A stretch of 64,000 nt of DNA, from positions 18,600,001 through 18,664,000 of the forward strand of contig OX442316.1 in the NCBI GenBank assembly GCA_949358305.1. The letters are read 5' to 3'. The notes below the pieces were generated by a model, which was not told the origin of the DNA, did not search any database, and worked only from the letters and a program-made list of their open reading frames with translations. The position numbers and the translations under genes are program-made. The first letter of the stretch is position 1; every line of letters begins with the position of its first letter. This stretch comes from Strigamia acuminata. Lineage: Eukaryota; Arthropoda; Chilopoda; Geophilomorpha; Linotaeniidae. Below are positions 12,081 through 25,419 of this stretch, in pieces.

Positions 12081-15000
12081 GATAACCCTGCAGCACATTT
12101 ATGGTTCGATATAAAAGTGGGAGATGATAATCCTTGGGTCGGTGTCATTAGGCCAAACTAATTCACACGGGTCGTAATAGGGGCGTGCGCGATATTAGCA
12201 TCGGCGATGACCTTTGGGGAAGTTCCATCACGATGGTAGTGATTGGTCGTTGTAGCTGTCGTCAAAATTGCCATCCGATGACCGATTTATGGTGTTGTTT
12301 TATGGTGATAGCCGCACTGTGTTTGTTGATCCGTGGCTTATCCAGCGCCCTTAATCGAACTGTCCTCTTTACCTTTTTTGTTCCAGCACGCTTTTATGAC
12401 CACCAAACTAAGCTTTACTCGGTCTTAGACGAGAAGTTTATACCTTCTTTCATTTGTCCGAGTCGTAAAAATTTCCACAACGGAAACCGGTGCAGATTGC
12501 AATTGAGCGCACCGATGTAAATCTCGATTGCAGTTGACGTTTTGCAATCTCTTGCTGGACGGCTCGTCGTGTGTTATTGGTGCAATTGGTACAAAGCTGG
12601 AATGCGATGGAAATGAGCATAATTGCCTCTCTTGGAGAAGGCGAATAAATTTGTGGTTTGTGCGGGCGGCTGGTTGATTCGAATTGTTTGAATATTTTGC
12701 TCGCAAGATTCAAAATTCCATTGCCGTGTATCGCTTTTTGGATATTGGTCGTTGGATTGATGAAGGTGAAAAGTTTGGACACGTTGAATTGGATGGACAA
12801 TGCGATAACGATTCAATCGATTTTGATTGCTCCTGCACTCACCGTGTAGTTTCCTGTCGGTCACTGCACGTGTCTTCTTTTCCTTTCTTTTTCTTTCTTT
12901 TTCTTTCTATTCTGTCTCTTCAGTTTGCGTGACTTGTATCGAAAATGGAGTTTGCGCTTTGATTTTCGTCCACTCCGGGTGATGAATCGAGCTGGTCGGG
13001 CAACTAACTTGACTTTATTCTCTCGAGTCATTGACACGGCGCGTGTCTTTTTTTACGACCGGCTATTAATACGGTTTTACTTTAAACCATATAAATTGCA
13101 ATCTTGCCCGTTTATGGCATAATTTCGCTGAAATTATAAGGGGGAGTGTGCAATAGAGGCGAGTGCGAGGCGAGGCGGGTGCCATTTGAAATTTAATTGA
13201 GGCCTAAGTCCTTTGCAAACTTAACACACTTATTTATGACACGTTGTTCCTTTTTTATTGTCCAAGTGGATTATGTGTGTTTGTTTGATGATAAAAATCG
13301 AAGTTTGGGAGGAAGGTGAGCGAGTTTCACGCAGATTGTAGTCGTAAGATTCAATTAGAGCTGCGAGGTTGGCACAGGGGGCGTGTTTGGTGCAAAATTA
13401 GTTTGCAATGGCCACGGGTGCTGCCATTTAAATTTATAATCTCTTAATTACGATTTATTTTATGCGCTCGATGTAGTTGGGTAAGAAAAGTTTTTCTAAG
13501 CTCGAGATTTATTTATTTTCGCTATTTTTGTTCCGTTTGTGTCTGTTCATGCACGAATAGGCGGAAAAGAGAAATTGACATTAATTGTGACGTTTCGTTT
13601 TGTTGACAAACTCGATTAAAATAGTTGCAGCGCACTTGGAAAGTGCATGACAGCTGTTGTGTTATAATGCAAGATTGATCATGCAATTACGAATCTGGTT
13701 TGTTCTGGACTTGGTCGAGCAAATTGAATTTGCATCATTTTATGCATGACATCTATTTCGAGACGAACGCCAAATTGGCTCGTTTTTAAAACTGATTTTA
13801 TTTAATTGGGTGTTGATTTTACGAAGAAATTTCCAATTTAAAATCGCAAGTTTGCGACTTTTCAACTTTTCCACTTTGTATCCTCACGGTTCTCATAAAT
13901 AAACATTTTGCATTGAACATCTGAGCCTGAAGACGCACATGCTATACAAGCAAATGCAAATGTTAGCACAAACGCTTGACCAACGAGATGAGATGAAATG
14001 CATTTTTCTAAAACAACATTCCTGATTTAGACGAAGCGTTTAAATTAATTTAAAACAAATAAGTCAAGTCTTGGTTTTATTTCTTTTCTAATTTAGTTGA
14101 TCCACTATACAGCTGTTTTTCCTCCCTATAAGAAAAACACGAGCCAGATATCCGTTTCGGATAACCAATAGGGAGTTAAAGGAGAGAGAAATCCGGTTAG
14201 ATTGGCAGAAACGGAATGGCAAACTGAGAAATTATTTGGTGCACCCGAAGGAGGAGCGCGAGCGCGCGGGCATGCAACGCAATGCAATCAGCTGGATTTT
14301 TACACTTTGCTGATTTCCAGGCTAAAGTTGCTAAATTTTGATTAGATTTTTGGAGGTGGGCCGGCGAGGGGGTGAAATGAAGTGAGATGTATAAGGGGGG
14401 GAAAGCAGAGTGTGAGTGGGGCCATTTTGTTAGCCGTCACATCTCGAATTGGCGCGTATCTCGATGTGACATTCACTTCTTCTGGCTGCCTTTCTCTTCG
14501 CTTCTTGGAAAGCCAACTCGAAAAGGCAAAGCGGAAAATTGGAATCTTGACTTGCCAAAGAAAAGAAATACCCCACGGAAACACCACTCGAAGCTGCAAG
14601 TGGTTGACTCCAACTAACTTTGGACGTTGCCCGTTGCACGTTGGACCCGACTTAAAGGACACTTGCCATTTTTTATTTATTTTTTATTTACGTTTTTATT
14701 GCGAGTGTATTTTAGCTCAATTTGCTATTCGCGATTTTCATTGCACTGCGCAGGGGAAAATTATAGATATTGGTTTGTGTGGTTCGTGTAAAAGCAAGTT
14801 CGTGTTTTTGCTATAGGGGTTATTGGAGCGCGAGTTTGCCTCATTTTCTTTGGGCATTTTTAAGTTTTTTTTTTTTTTTCCTTTCTTTTTTATTTCGAGC
14901 GAACAAAAGACTGCCAACTGGAGTTTCTTGACAAGTTTCACCCGGCGAAACCGTTCGGTAACCATTTTTTTAAGGCACTTTGGGAAACTTTTCACTTAGC

Positions 15001-16062
15001 ATGCACGGAATTGTAACGACAAAAGTCGATTGAATATGTAACGACACCCGTGTCGCTGGCAATCAAAGCTTTAAAACACTGAAGAATAGAAACAAAATTT
15101 AAATACGGTCGCGGATAAAAATTGAAGGCGATAGGTTAGAACGGATGGATTTAATGGTCGAGGACTCTTTTCTGGTTTTTTCTTCTTTTTTTGTATAGAG
15201 ATGCTCATCATTCTGCTGATTGGCTTCGTTATCGGTATAAAATGGCAAAATAAAAAAAATATTTTTATAATTTAAATATTAATGAATATTTTTTGTTGAG
15301 GAAAAAAATTAAATTCATTTATTTCCCGTGGGAATAAGACGGAGAAGGAATTTTAATAGAACCAAAATTGAAATGCCATTATTATTTTTTCTCCTTCGAT
15401 TTTCTAAATAAAAAAAAAATTGAAATTAATTTTTTCTTTTTCTTTTTTCTTTTATTGATGATGAACTCTCAAATTGGACACTCCAGTCAAACTTGGGATT
15501 TGCTCGACCCCGCTTAGAGTTGGAGGGCAATTTTTGTGTGACTGATTTCTGCGCGTCTGTACCTGCAGCCACGGATAGTGAACCAATTGGAAATGGCAGC
15601 TCCGTCTTTGCTCAGTGGGTTTCTTCATTTGAATGGTGGCGGTGTACGTGTAATTACGTTACCTGCGTATTGAAAATCGATAATCGCGTGGCTGTCAGCG
15701 AGAGGTATCAAAAGAAAACGTCATCTCGTTAATCAATTGACTAAATTCGAGCAGTGTGTGCCATCCCCCCGTTTGCGTGCACCGATATTCAAATCAAACT
15801 CTAGGGCACAATTTTCAATTTTTTTATTTTTTTATTTATTTTTTTTTTATCTCTGTCTTTGTTCTATACATTTTTGAAACGAGTTGACAAGGTCACCTGA
15901 CCCATTTATCAGACGGAATCTGGTGTTGGGGGGTTTTGCAGATAAAAATCTGGTCGGGGATTCGCTGGCAAGTTTGCAGCTATGGGGAAAGTTTGATTAC
16001 AAAAGAGCGCAGTGATAGCGCGTTCTAAATAGGGGTGATTTGCTTCATCTTTGCGCAGATAA

Positions 16063-16086
16063 GTCGCGTCGCGTCGCGTCGCGTCG
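16063..16086. repeat. CGTCG pentamer repeat
   Basis: GTCGC units are repeated about five times in a locally GC-rich patch. Confidence 0.9.
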
Positions 16087-19055
16087 TTTGTGGCGCTGGA
16101 GAAAGTTGTGGTTGTGCGCGCGGCTTCCGCTGCCTAAAGGGTTGCGATTGACCGTTTGGCTCGAGCACGACTTCCTTTTCAAGTTTGAAAATGACACCCG
16201 AGTTGCCGACCGATCACACAATTCAACTGTTTCTGTTTGCAGCGAGATTAGAGGCGGATCGCAATTCGCGAGGCTTGCCGCAAGGTGTTTGTTTAAAATG
16301 TGACAAATTATCAGTTTGCCACGAATTGTGTTGCTTGGCCAGAGTCAATGTTGTCAACACGCTTTTATCTACTGGACACGTTGCAATTCTCATATTTTGT
16401 AACTTTCTATTAAATTCTATTTTTATTGGCGTTTTATGTTTTAGTGACGTCTTGTGGCGGCGTTGGGAAATAGGACGACAAAGACGCTGTGGATTCAACT
16501 TTGGAGTCACGAACTCGAGGCCACAAGGTAGGTTGTTAGTTTTGTTATTATTATTATTATTATTATTAAAATAGAGATTATTTATTCATTTATTCATTTT
16601 TTCTCAATAATTGAAGGGTAGAGAGGAAGTTTCGGTCAATATTTGTTATTTATAAATGGTTAAGTTGTGGTTATTATTATTTTACGTTTGTTTAATATTT
16701 TAGAGTTTTTGAGTAAACTAATGGCTTATTAGAGATGTAAATAACTTGTTGTTCTGAATGGTGTGCGTTTTCGAGAGCAGACTACTTGAGTCTATTCCCC
16801 GGTGACGCCATGTTGACTTGGCTCGCGAGTCGCGAAGGCAATGTGACATGATAAATTTGTATTTATGCGTCAATCTAAATGCAAAACTCGGTTGCAAAAG
16901 GCCGAATTCGTGATCCATGTGACGTGAGGAACTAGTTGAACATTTCAACTTGTCGCACTTACCGTTTTGTAGAAGAAAAAGAAGTTGTAGCATTTTCTAA
17001 ACAACACATGACAATAATTTTTCAACTAGCAAGCCTGTCGAATGATCAGTTAATGAGACAAAAATGTATCCACGCATTCATTCTTAGGCCATTGTATATA
17101 AAAATGTTTTTTTAAATGCTGCGCAATTAGTTCTATTTGCATGTTCTGTTAAAGTGACCCTTCTCGACCTACAAACCTAACCTTTTATATTAAGTGAAAT
17201 GAGAGAAGAGATTTGGTCCCAAGGGGCCAAATTTGGGGCGGACTAGTCGGCAGGTGTCAGTGGCCTAATCTCACTAATTTATCCGAAAAAGAGTCGTTTC
17301 AGTTAACGGCATCGAGAGCTGTCGAATGCACTGTTCAAATTCAAAATTCGTCAGGAGATAGAAGTCGGACAGACCGACAGGCAAACTTGTGACAATTAAT
17401 ATGATATTTTGGCACATTCACTTGTAAGAAAGGCCACAGAAGATCGGGGCAATCAAAAAGCCTGCTGCGGATGTATACATGCTAAGGCACTCAAGTATGG
17501 GCGTAACTATCCGTTCTTAAGCAGGTTTCCGTGCTTTTTTGATTCTCCCTAATGCCGAAAGATGTCATTTTTAAAAAGAAAGTGGGAGAATCGCAGTTGC
17601 GGGTAAGCCTAAGCGATTTAGCGGATTTTCTCTTCCTCGAAAATTGAGCACGACTAATTCTTCAAACTTAAGCTCAAGAGCAAGCTGGTTCATTTTCCGC
17701 GCAGAATTTTCAAACCAGCCTCTACGACAAGACTTTTTTTCTCGAAAGACATCAATAACTGGTGCTCATCGGGAGAAATGTAATTCGAGACTCCTTAAAT
17801 TGATGTTAAACATTATCTGCTATTAGTGGATTATGCAAATTTAAGGAAATTTTTGTCGTAAAAAAATGTCGGGGAAAAAAGCTCTTTGTAAAATGCTGGT
17901 TTTCAGATGAAGAATGAGTTGTAAAAAAGAAAGAATTTACTGGCAAGGAAGAAGACACGTGAAGGGTACCGATGGGACCAATGAGTTTTCTTTTCTTTAA
18001 GAAAGATTATGGTTTTGAGATGTACAACCCTCAGCTGAATTGCAAGTGGGCTAACCACTCACCTATTAAGCGAACTGAGTTTCTTAAAAAAAGAAAATTA
18101 ATAAATAAAAAATATAATTTTTTTTTTACTTTACTTTTTACCGGAAAAAAGAAGAAGAAAAAAATCTCTGGTGTATTGAAGTTGATTCAACTCGGGGTTG
18201 TGAGGTTAATGGAAAACTCCTGTTACTTTACTCGCGTGCATTGTGTTTATTTTTGACATTTGTTCTCTGTGTGTACAGTATCAAATATGTACAATGCTGA
18301 ATAAAGTATTTATCGCTGAATCTGGATCAATAAATAGTTGCTAGTGAATGAATACTGCATTTAGATTCGCGATTGTTTGTGGAGAGGTCGTCGAGTAGAC
18401 ATTTTGAATTTCATGATTTCCCACGGTTGTGCGCCTTTATCAACAACTTTGATCATGCCGGTTAAAGCCTAGGAGCTTTTTTTTACCATTGTGTGCAAAG
18501 AAAATGGGGGTTGCTTGGATGTTTTTAATGTTTGCATCTAACCGGGTATTAAATTTTCTTATAATAATAGGCCCCCATTATAACTCCGTTCACTATAAGC
18601 TGATTTGGATTTCGGAGGAATGGCTCACCATGCTGGTCACTTGTTCCCATTAGTCAGTGCTTGGCCGGGAATCTCAGTTGTTTCTCATCCTTGTCTGGCT
18701 AAGGTAGTGTTTCTTGGGCAAGATCATCTGGCACCCATCTCCAACTGGATTTTCTGTGGTTTTCCCAGATCTTGGTGCAAATGCAAGGTCTAGTCTTTAA
18801 GAAAGTCGTCCCACATATCAGGCCTAAATCCCCATACAAGTATTCTACTTACGGGCTATGAGCGTGAAACGTGTCACGCTTATACTTACGTCTATCACCG
18901 TTTTATTTATTTTCTTTCGTATATCGTCAAAATTAGACGAAACTGCGTAGACGATTTGAATTGAACTTGACACACACACACATGCACAAAGACAAAGACA
19001 AATAATGAAAACCTTTGGTCTTAATATACAGAAATTGGTATGTACTGTGATACCA

Positions 19056-19367
19056 TGTTCACACCAACGGATCGAGTTTGGCTGGATCTAATCCGCCCGA
19101 TCAGATCCAACTGAACAGAGTTCCAATATTCACTTGGATGGAGTTGTGTTCACACCAAAATGTGATGCGCAGCAATGCTACAGACAGCTGACATTATTTA
19201 ATGAACTCCAATCCGAATTCAATCATCGAATCGAGTTGTAGGAACTCGATTGACGAACAGAGTTGTTGGGCACATGGATCTAGATCCGTGAACGGAGTTC
19301 AGTGTTCGCACCAATCTTGGATCTAGATCCCCAGCTTCGTATGAGATCCAAAAGCTTGGTGTGAACA
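19056..19367. mobile_element. Miniature inverted-repeat element with TGTTCACACCAA ends
   Basis: A perfect 12-base terminal inverted repeat, TGTTCACACCAA at 19056-19067 and TTGGTGTGAACA at 19356-19367, bounds 312 bp. Close variants of the end recur inside (GTGTTCACACCAAAA near 19147, GTGTTCGCACCAAT near 19303), and GATCTAGATCC appears several times. There is no coding capacity. The superfamily is not resolved, because no clear target duplication is visible. Confidence 0.65.
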
Positions 19368-22300
19368 CGTATTTCTAGGCATTGATTTTACTCAAAGCTC
19401 TGTTTATCTAGAAGGAAATAAAAGCGCTAAGCGGGATTCGCCCGTAGAATGCGAGTGCTGTGATTTGCAGTGTTTTATATATATATATGTACGGTATATA
19501 TTTTATAAAATGAAATTGAAAGTATGTTTAAAAATAAAATGTAGAAGATTAGATAGAAGTGGAAATTGGAGCTGTTTGTCGAGAGACGGTTTTAAAATTG
19601 CATATCATTTGTACCTGAGTTTTTATTTGAGGCTATTGGAATAGACGAAGCAACATTTCACATCCAGGTGAGTGTGCGAAGATTAGGGGAAGATGATTGT
19701 AAAAAGAGAATTGGAAAACATTCGTCGGATGTTGTTGGAATTGGCTTTTTACGTGTATCAAGTTAGATAGTGTCTTAGTTAATGTCTCTCTGCTGCAAAT
19801 CGTAAACATAAAATTTTATTTCGGCGGGCAAAAAAATGTAGCATTATTTCCTAAGGAGATTGTTGTTTTAAAATGAGTTTTTCTTTTTTACTCTTTTTAA
19901 AAAGTTGGAAAGAAATAGAATGAAATGAGTTGCTAGGGTATGATGCTTCTTCTCATTTAGGAGTTATACCGACTTGTCTCAAGTTAAGTGGGCACGCTTA
20001 ATGAGTTGGGGATATGAAACTGGACTTGTTGAGGTTGAGGGTGAAACTTGTTGTGGGAAAGTAGAAGGAATTTTTGTACTCAGTTTTGCTTTATTATTTT
20101 CAACTTTGGTGGCCACGATGTTGGCATGATATATTGTGTGTACAAAATTAAAATATTGAGAGACTAAAGGTGCCATTTCATTGAGGTTAGGCTCGAAAAA
20201 GAGCAACGACTCGACGCTGTGCTATTGGTAATAACTTTGTGCTTTATTTTTGCAAATTGCGCGAAGATAAAAGAATTTGCATGAAAAAAGAAATTTTGCT
20301 AAGTAAATCTGAGCTGTGTAAACAAGTTGAGTTTCTTGCAATGCTCATTGCATGATAAGAAGAGAATATGTAATTAGATTCTAGAGCTAATTAATCTGCT
20401 TAATTAAGCCTAAAGATTTTTAGTTGCTCGAGAGAGGAACATCGCTTAATAGATTAAAGTCAAAAGTCAGACTGGAGGTGGATTGTAAACATTTGAAACT
20501 TTAATTAGGTTTTGTGTCAATAAGGGAGAATATGAGGATTTTTTTTCAAAAGGAGTTCAAGTTTGTTCGAGTGTCGACATCATTAAGCATTGTTCCTCGG
20601 AGGCCATCAAAGGCCAAGCATTGTTTGCATTCATTGTTTCCTTTTATTTATTTGGATCAAAGGAATTTGCACTTTTCCCTGACCAAGAATTTGATAATTG
20701 CGAGCTAAGACAATGTCCACTTGTAAATTGGATTTATACGTTGTGATGGTGCACCGCAGGAATTACACAAAACATTGGCATAAAGTTTACATGAGTGTAG
20801 AATTAAAGGGACCGTTCCTTTCATCTTTGTGCTACTAGTATGTGGATTAAAAAAGAAAACATCTATCTCGTTGCGCACTTTTTTATAGTAATAATTAAAT
20901 GACATTAATAAACTACAAAGGAATAAATCAAAACCATACGCTTTTTGATTGAACAATCATCTTCAGTGGTCAAACGATTACGTAGGTGGTTCCAACTCTT
21001 CAACCACAAAGCCTAGTACTCATAACATCATTCCGTCCTTGGAATGGTAACAGGAATCAAATTCTTAAGTTTCCTGCCAAGGGTGGTACTCATAAAAATA
21101 TTGTTTAGACTCTGAATCACCCCTGCACGTGGAAACGAATTGTTTCCGGCGCAGTAGTAACTGTGGGGAGGAGAGTGTTTGCTGTATTTTTGATGAGAAT
21201 TGCTTTCTACTGTGGCACTGTCTAATTCCTGGAGTTGTTTTCTGTCGTGGTATTGTTTATTCTGGTTATAATTACTTTAGTCACGTGAATAGTGTTGTTG
21301 GTGGAGATTCAGTATTAAGTGGGAAGGAATTGTTTGTTGTTCTAGCGCCATCTTTTCGTGGGAATTGTTTCGCTGGTCGTTACTTCCACTACGTAAAATT
21401 GGTTTTACTAAATGTGCTTCTAGTAATACTAAAATTTTACTTTGAGACGAAGAGCATTCAATAATAAGTCATTCATTTCATTACTTTAAGTATTTACTCA
21501 ACCGATTTAGTGGCACTTGGTGGTAAATGCGATAATATTTATCCTTGGATTGGAAAAAAAGTGAGCTCGCCATGCAGAGCTGGCTTTAAGAGGAGATGTT
21601 TGTTTTCGTGATACCCGTTTGATTGTTGCACAGCACACTGAAGCGGAGTTTTCATGTTTTCTTGGTCTTGTCACTGTAAACTTGTTGAAATGAGATTATC
21701 GGTGGCGCCTGGTTGCTAGGATTTCCACTCGCTCCTATTTTCTTCCTCTCTTTATTGTCTCGGCAGAGTAAGAAGAGTAGCATTGGGGAAATTGTTGTTT
21801 TTAGTGCTGAAAAGTTGTAATGAGGATGAGACCGGATGTTCATGTTGGGAAGGCATCTACCGTGAGTTAAGTGAGATAAGAAAAACGCACAAGAAATAGC
21901 TTTTGAAATGGCAACGTTTTCTTTTCTCCTTCATTTACCGTTGCACGGACGTGAGTGATGAATGTGTACAAAGAAATGCCGACTGGTGTGACGTCATCTA
22001 GGAGTTTGAGACGAAGGGAGAAATTTTATTATGCGAGGCAAAAGTTGCGCGAAGGGAAGGGCTGGGCTGGGGCAAAAGCTATTTTGATGGACGACTTCGT
22101 GACCCCTTCGAACAGACGTGGACGCGTGTTGGAGGAAAATGAAATTCTCTTTCAAGTGTGAATGCGCGTTCGTCGATATTAAATTCTCTCGTCTCGTGAC
22201 AAGTGCGCCGAGTGTTACTCAAATAATTAGATAATGTCGGAGGTGGGGGTTTTCTTGCGGAAAAGAAAAGGGATTCGTTAAAAGTTTGAAATTAAATTAT

Positions 22301-24561
22301 CAAACAACCTGTTTGATGATTGAAAAATGTTGATGCTTTTTTTAAATGAATTACATAATGAATTTCGACTAATTGAGGTTTGCCCATCGCTGAAACAGTT
22401 GAATTACGCGAGAGATTTTGTTTCTCAAAGCAGGATGCGAGTGAATTTACGCAGGAAATATAAATATCTTAATGGAATGTCATTTCCTCAGAGTATTCAG
22501 TTTCATACGGTCGTTCCTGGTTATAAGTGGTCAATCAGTCGTATTATATAGAGTTGTAGTTGCACCGACTTGTGTCCCTGGTTGCATTTGCTAATTTAAG
22601 TTTTAATTCTATAAACAGGATGGAAACCAAACCAAAATGGCGGAACTTCCCAATGCTTCCAGTGCTCCAATGCTCAGTTTTTTGTTTGTATTTTGTTTCA
22701 TTTTAATAACATTTACTTGATAACTCACATCTGTTTAACATCTGTGGCAACCGACCCTTTTTTTCAAGATGATCTACTTTTCAGTTTTTCGAATTTTTAC
22801 CTCCAATCTTTTTGTACATTTTGTAAAAGTAAAACAGTTAATGGTAAGATTTTCATCCCTCATGTCACGGTATTTTGGAAGACAAACTGTAAACTGTGTG
22901 AATTGTTCCACAATATCCCCTTTAGTCGATGCCAATCGATTGAATAAAAATAAGTTTCTCTTATAGAAATTAAATGAAAAGATTTGTTGTTTTGCTTTAT
23001 AATTGTAATTAATTTTCCATCAGTTGGTTGGCGACCGAGGTTGCCAGTTGTGCGTGTGACAGTGCGAATTTCAGGTCCGATTTTTCTTACGCGGGGGTTT
23101 AGTTGTGTTGAAAGGTGTGAAAACATATTTCTTTCTCTTTCAATCTCCCTCTTTTTCTTCCTCTTCTCTTCTCTTCTCTTCTCTTTTCTTTGTGTTGCAA
23201 ACATTGGCAGGAAGCTGAAAAGAATTAATTTCAGTGATTCTCGAAAGACATTAATTCTCATCGCGAGAGTATAGCACAAGTGAAAATTACTTGTTCGCTG
23301 GAAGAAAAATGGTTCGCACATTTCTCTTGTCTTTAAATGAGGTGTATAAAAATTGCACTTGCTAAAGGACTTTTCTACGTGCATTGCCAGATAATGGAGC
23401 CAAAGATTTCCTTTTAACTCGTGACATTTTAACAGTCGTTAGGGAAGATAATTTACAGAGAAAAAATTAAAATTCTCTTGTAAATTATGTTCACTCAATT
23501 TTTCGAGTAAATTTATTTCCGAGTGTGTGTCAAAACGAGAGGAAAAAAAGAATAAATGTGGCTCCAGGAACCCCCAGATGTAAATTTTCTACCTGTCTAT
23601 GCTTGAAATTGATTTTAACATATGTTTTCCTGTTCCGCCCCCTTTGTGAGCCATTTGTCATTTAAATAATTTATTAGACGCATCAAATTTAAAAGGATAG
23701 TAACGTGTATAATCGCACACGAAACAAGGGTTGCGTAATTTGCATGCATAATTAAGAGTAAACAAAAAAAACAAATGAAGAAATGTGTGTTTAAAATTGA
23801 GCTGATGAACTGGTTAATTTAAAAGGCGAATCGAGTGTGGTTACATTGCAGGGTAATTTCCCTATTAATCATTCGGAAAGTGACAAAAATGGCACACGGC
23901 TGCATTTCTTATTGGTATTCAGTGTGTTGAAAGAAAATTAAGTTAATGTTAAACATAGTTATTATGCAGCTAAATTGAATTTCGGGATCAATTCCGGTGT
24001 CGGGAAAAAAGTTGAGTAAATTTGTCGCGTGTAATGGGTTTTGGTTGAATGGTTTGTAAACTGTAATTTTATTTAGAAAGCCAAGTAATAATAGCTTCGC
24101 TGTTCTTTTTTTTTTCTTATATAGTCTCAAGGTTGCCGAGCAACGATTTTTTTTTTTTTTTTTTATCTTCGGTTAATTTTTTTTTTAAATGGGATAATTG
24201 AGTGCAGTTTTTTTTTTTTGAACTTTGCTGATTAAAGGAATAAAGAACGATGCGGCATTTAACTTCTGTTTTCACTCCTTCATTCCAAGATGGAACCTTT
24301 GCAATTCTTAATTTAATTTTAAGATGGAGAAATTTTGCAGTCATTTGTTATTTTCAGCGCCAGGCACAAGAAGAATGATGGAGAGTGAATTCGAAACGTG
24401 TTGGATAAAAAAAAGAATACACAAACATTCAGGAAGTAAAGTACACTTGATGATTCCCACATAAAAAGTGAATCATAAGTAACGAGCACTGTATGTACAA
24501 AAATTTTAAACCATCTTTTGGTGTGGTTTGAAATAGTAGAAACGATTCGAAAGCGCGTTTA
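19368..24561. other. Non-coding DNA
   Basis: No gene is supported. The largest frames, 22860-23384 minus and 21129-21464 plus, read through a pyrimidine-rich TCTTC repeat (23160-23190) or unrecognisable sequence. GTACTCATAA occurs twice in the 21010-21100 area. The rest looks like unique AT-rich DNA. Confidence 0.55.
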
Positions 24562-24937
24562 CAGTTAGCGCCCGATATCTTGATGCTAAATTTATACTAC
24601 GCATCCCATTCTGCTCGGATGATTTCTTAATTCCAGTCATTGTTAAGCCGTATTAAGTCTAATGTTAGGCTTAATTATACTAAAATAAAGTAAATAAACG
24701 ACATTAAGACAAGTAATTTACAGCATGGTACCGAAATTATGTATGGGTAGAATGTGATGGGTAGTTCCCATATGGTTCAAAAATCTATTTTATTTCACTT
24801 AATACATTTCGAAGAATTAAGCATATTATTTGTCCAACGCCAAATCCAATGCATTTCAAAATACATTGCAATATAATTTCAATGTATTTTTGAACCGTAT
24901 GGGTTTGAATTCGGCATCAAGATACCGGCGCGAACTG
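24562..24937. mobile_element. TA-flanked miniature element (Tc1/mariner-like ends)
   Basis: Terminal inverted repeats of about 25 bases begin CAGTTAGCGCC and run to ATCTTGATGC on the left. The right end matches as CAGTTCGCGCC to ATCTTGATGC on the minus strand, with one gap and about two substitutions. Both ends abut TA (24560-24561 and 24938-24939), the usual Tc1/mariner target. A second inner inverted pair, CCCATATGGTTCAAAAAT (24767-24784) against ATTTTTGAACCGTATGGG (24886-24903), is present. At 376 bp with no transposase, it is non-autonomous. Confidence 0.75.
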
Positions 24938-25087
24938 TAGTTGTTGCGTTCAAATAATAGAAGTGCGCCCTTCTGCATGAATTCTAGAAATATGGTAAAG
25001 CTAGCCATGCCCTTGCAAAGTTTTCGCACGTGGAGTTTTTGAAATTGTTGAAATGTTTGACATCGTTACACATTCATTTGGTTTTTA

Positions 25088-25419
25088 CTGGGTGGCCCAA
25101 ATAAAACCGACCCGACAATACAAGGGGAGTTACTAAGGGTGTCTCAAAAAATGTGTACGTTGTTCAATTAATATTAATTGTTAGTTTTGGGCAGTATTGT
25201 TTAATTAACGTTTCTGGTGCAGTTGTTTCTTCTCTTACGTTTGGTGTTTAGTTTTTGCTGATCCGAGCTTTCGTTCTTGAGATATTTGCTATTTTAATCA
25301 ATTTTTTTCCCAATTCGCCAAGTTTGATTGCACTACGTAGTCATTCCTGAATTTCAGATTTTCTGGTGCGTTTTGAATTTCTTCATAAACACCAAACGTT
25401 TTATTTGGGCCCCACCCGG
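25088..25419. mobile_element. TA-flanked miniature element with CTGGGTGG ends
   Basis: The left end CTGGGTGGCCCAAATAAAAC is matched on the minus strand at the right end by CCGGGTGGGGCCCAAATAAAAC, and TA lies directly outside both. The 332-bp interior has no coding capacity. Ends of this shape occur in mariner-type miniature elements. It lies 150 bp from the previous TA-flanked element but the ends are unrelated, so these are two separate insertions. Confidence 0.7.

Larger units (their letters stand above)
10157..19055. other. Non-coding DNA with simple repeats
   Basis: No gene is supported. The stretch holds a T-rich tract with interspersed A (about 10225-10315), a long ATT/TTA microsatellite (12013-12080), CGTCG repeats (16063-16086) and an ATT run (16545-16568). 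It also has a weak foldback around 17436-17551, where CAATCAAAAAGC is opposed by GCTTTTTTGATT, and a repeat-like segment near 18605-18795. Frames such as 14382-14816 and 16185-16574 show no domain and end in low-complexity sequence. Confidence 0.6.

Noticed and set aside
17436-17551. Foldback with CAATCAAAAAGC and GCTTTTTTGATT arms
   Set aside because: The arms are short and largely A/T homopolymer, with no target duplication; too weak to call an element.
22860-23384. 174-codon minus-strand frame
   Set aside because: It includes a Lys/Arg/Glu stretch produced by TCTTC repeats and has no recognisable homology.
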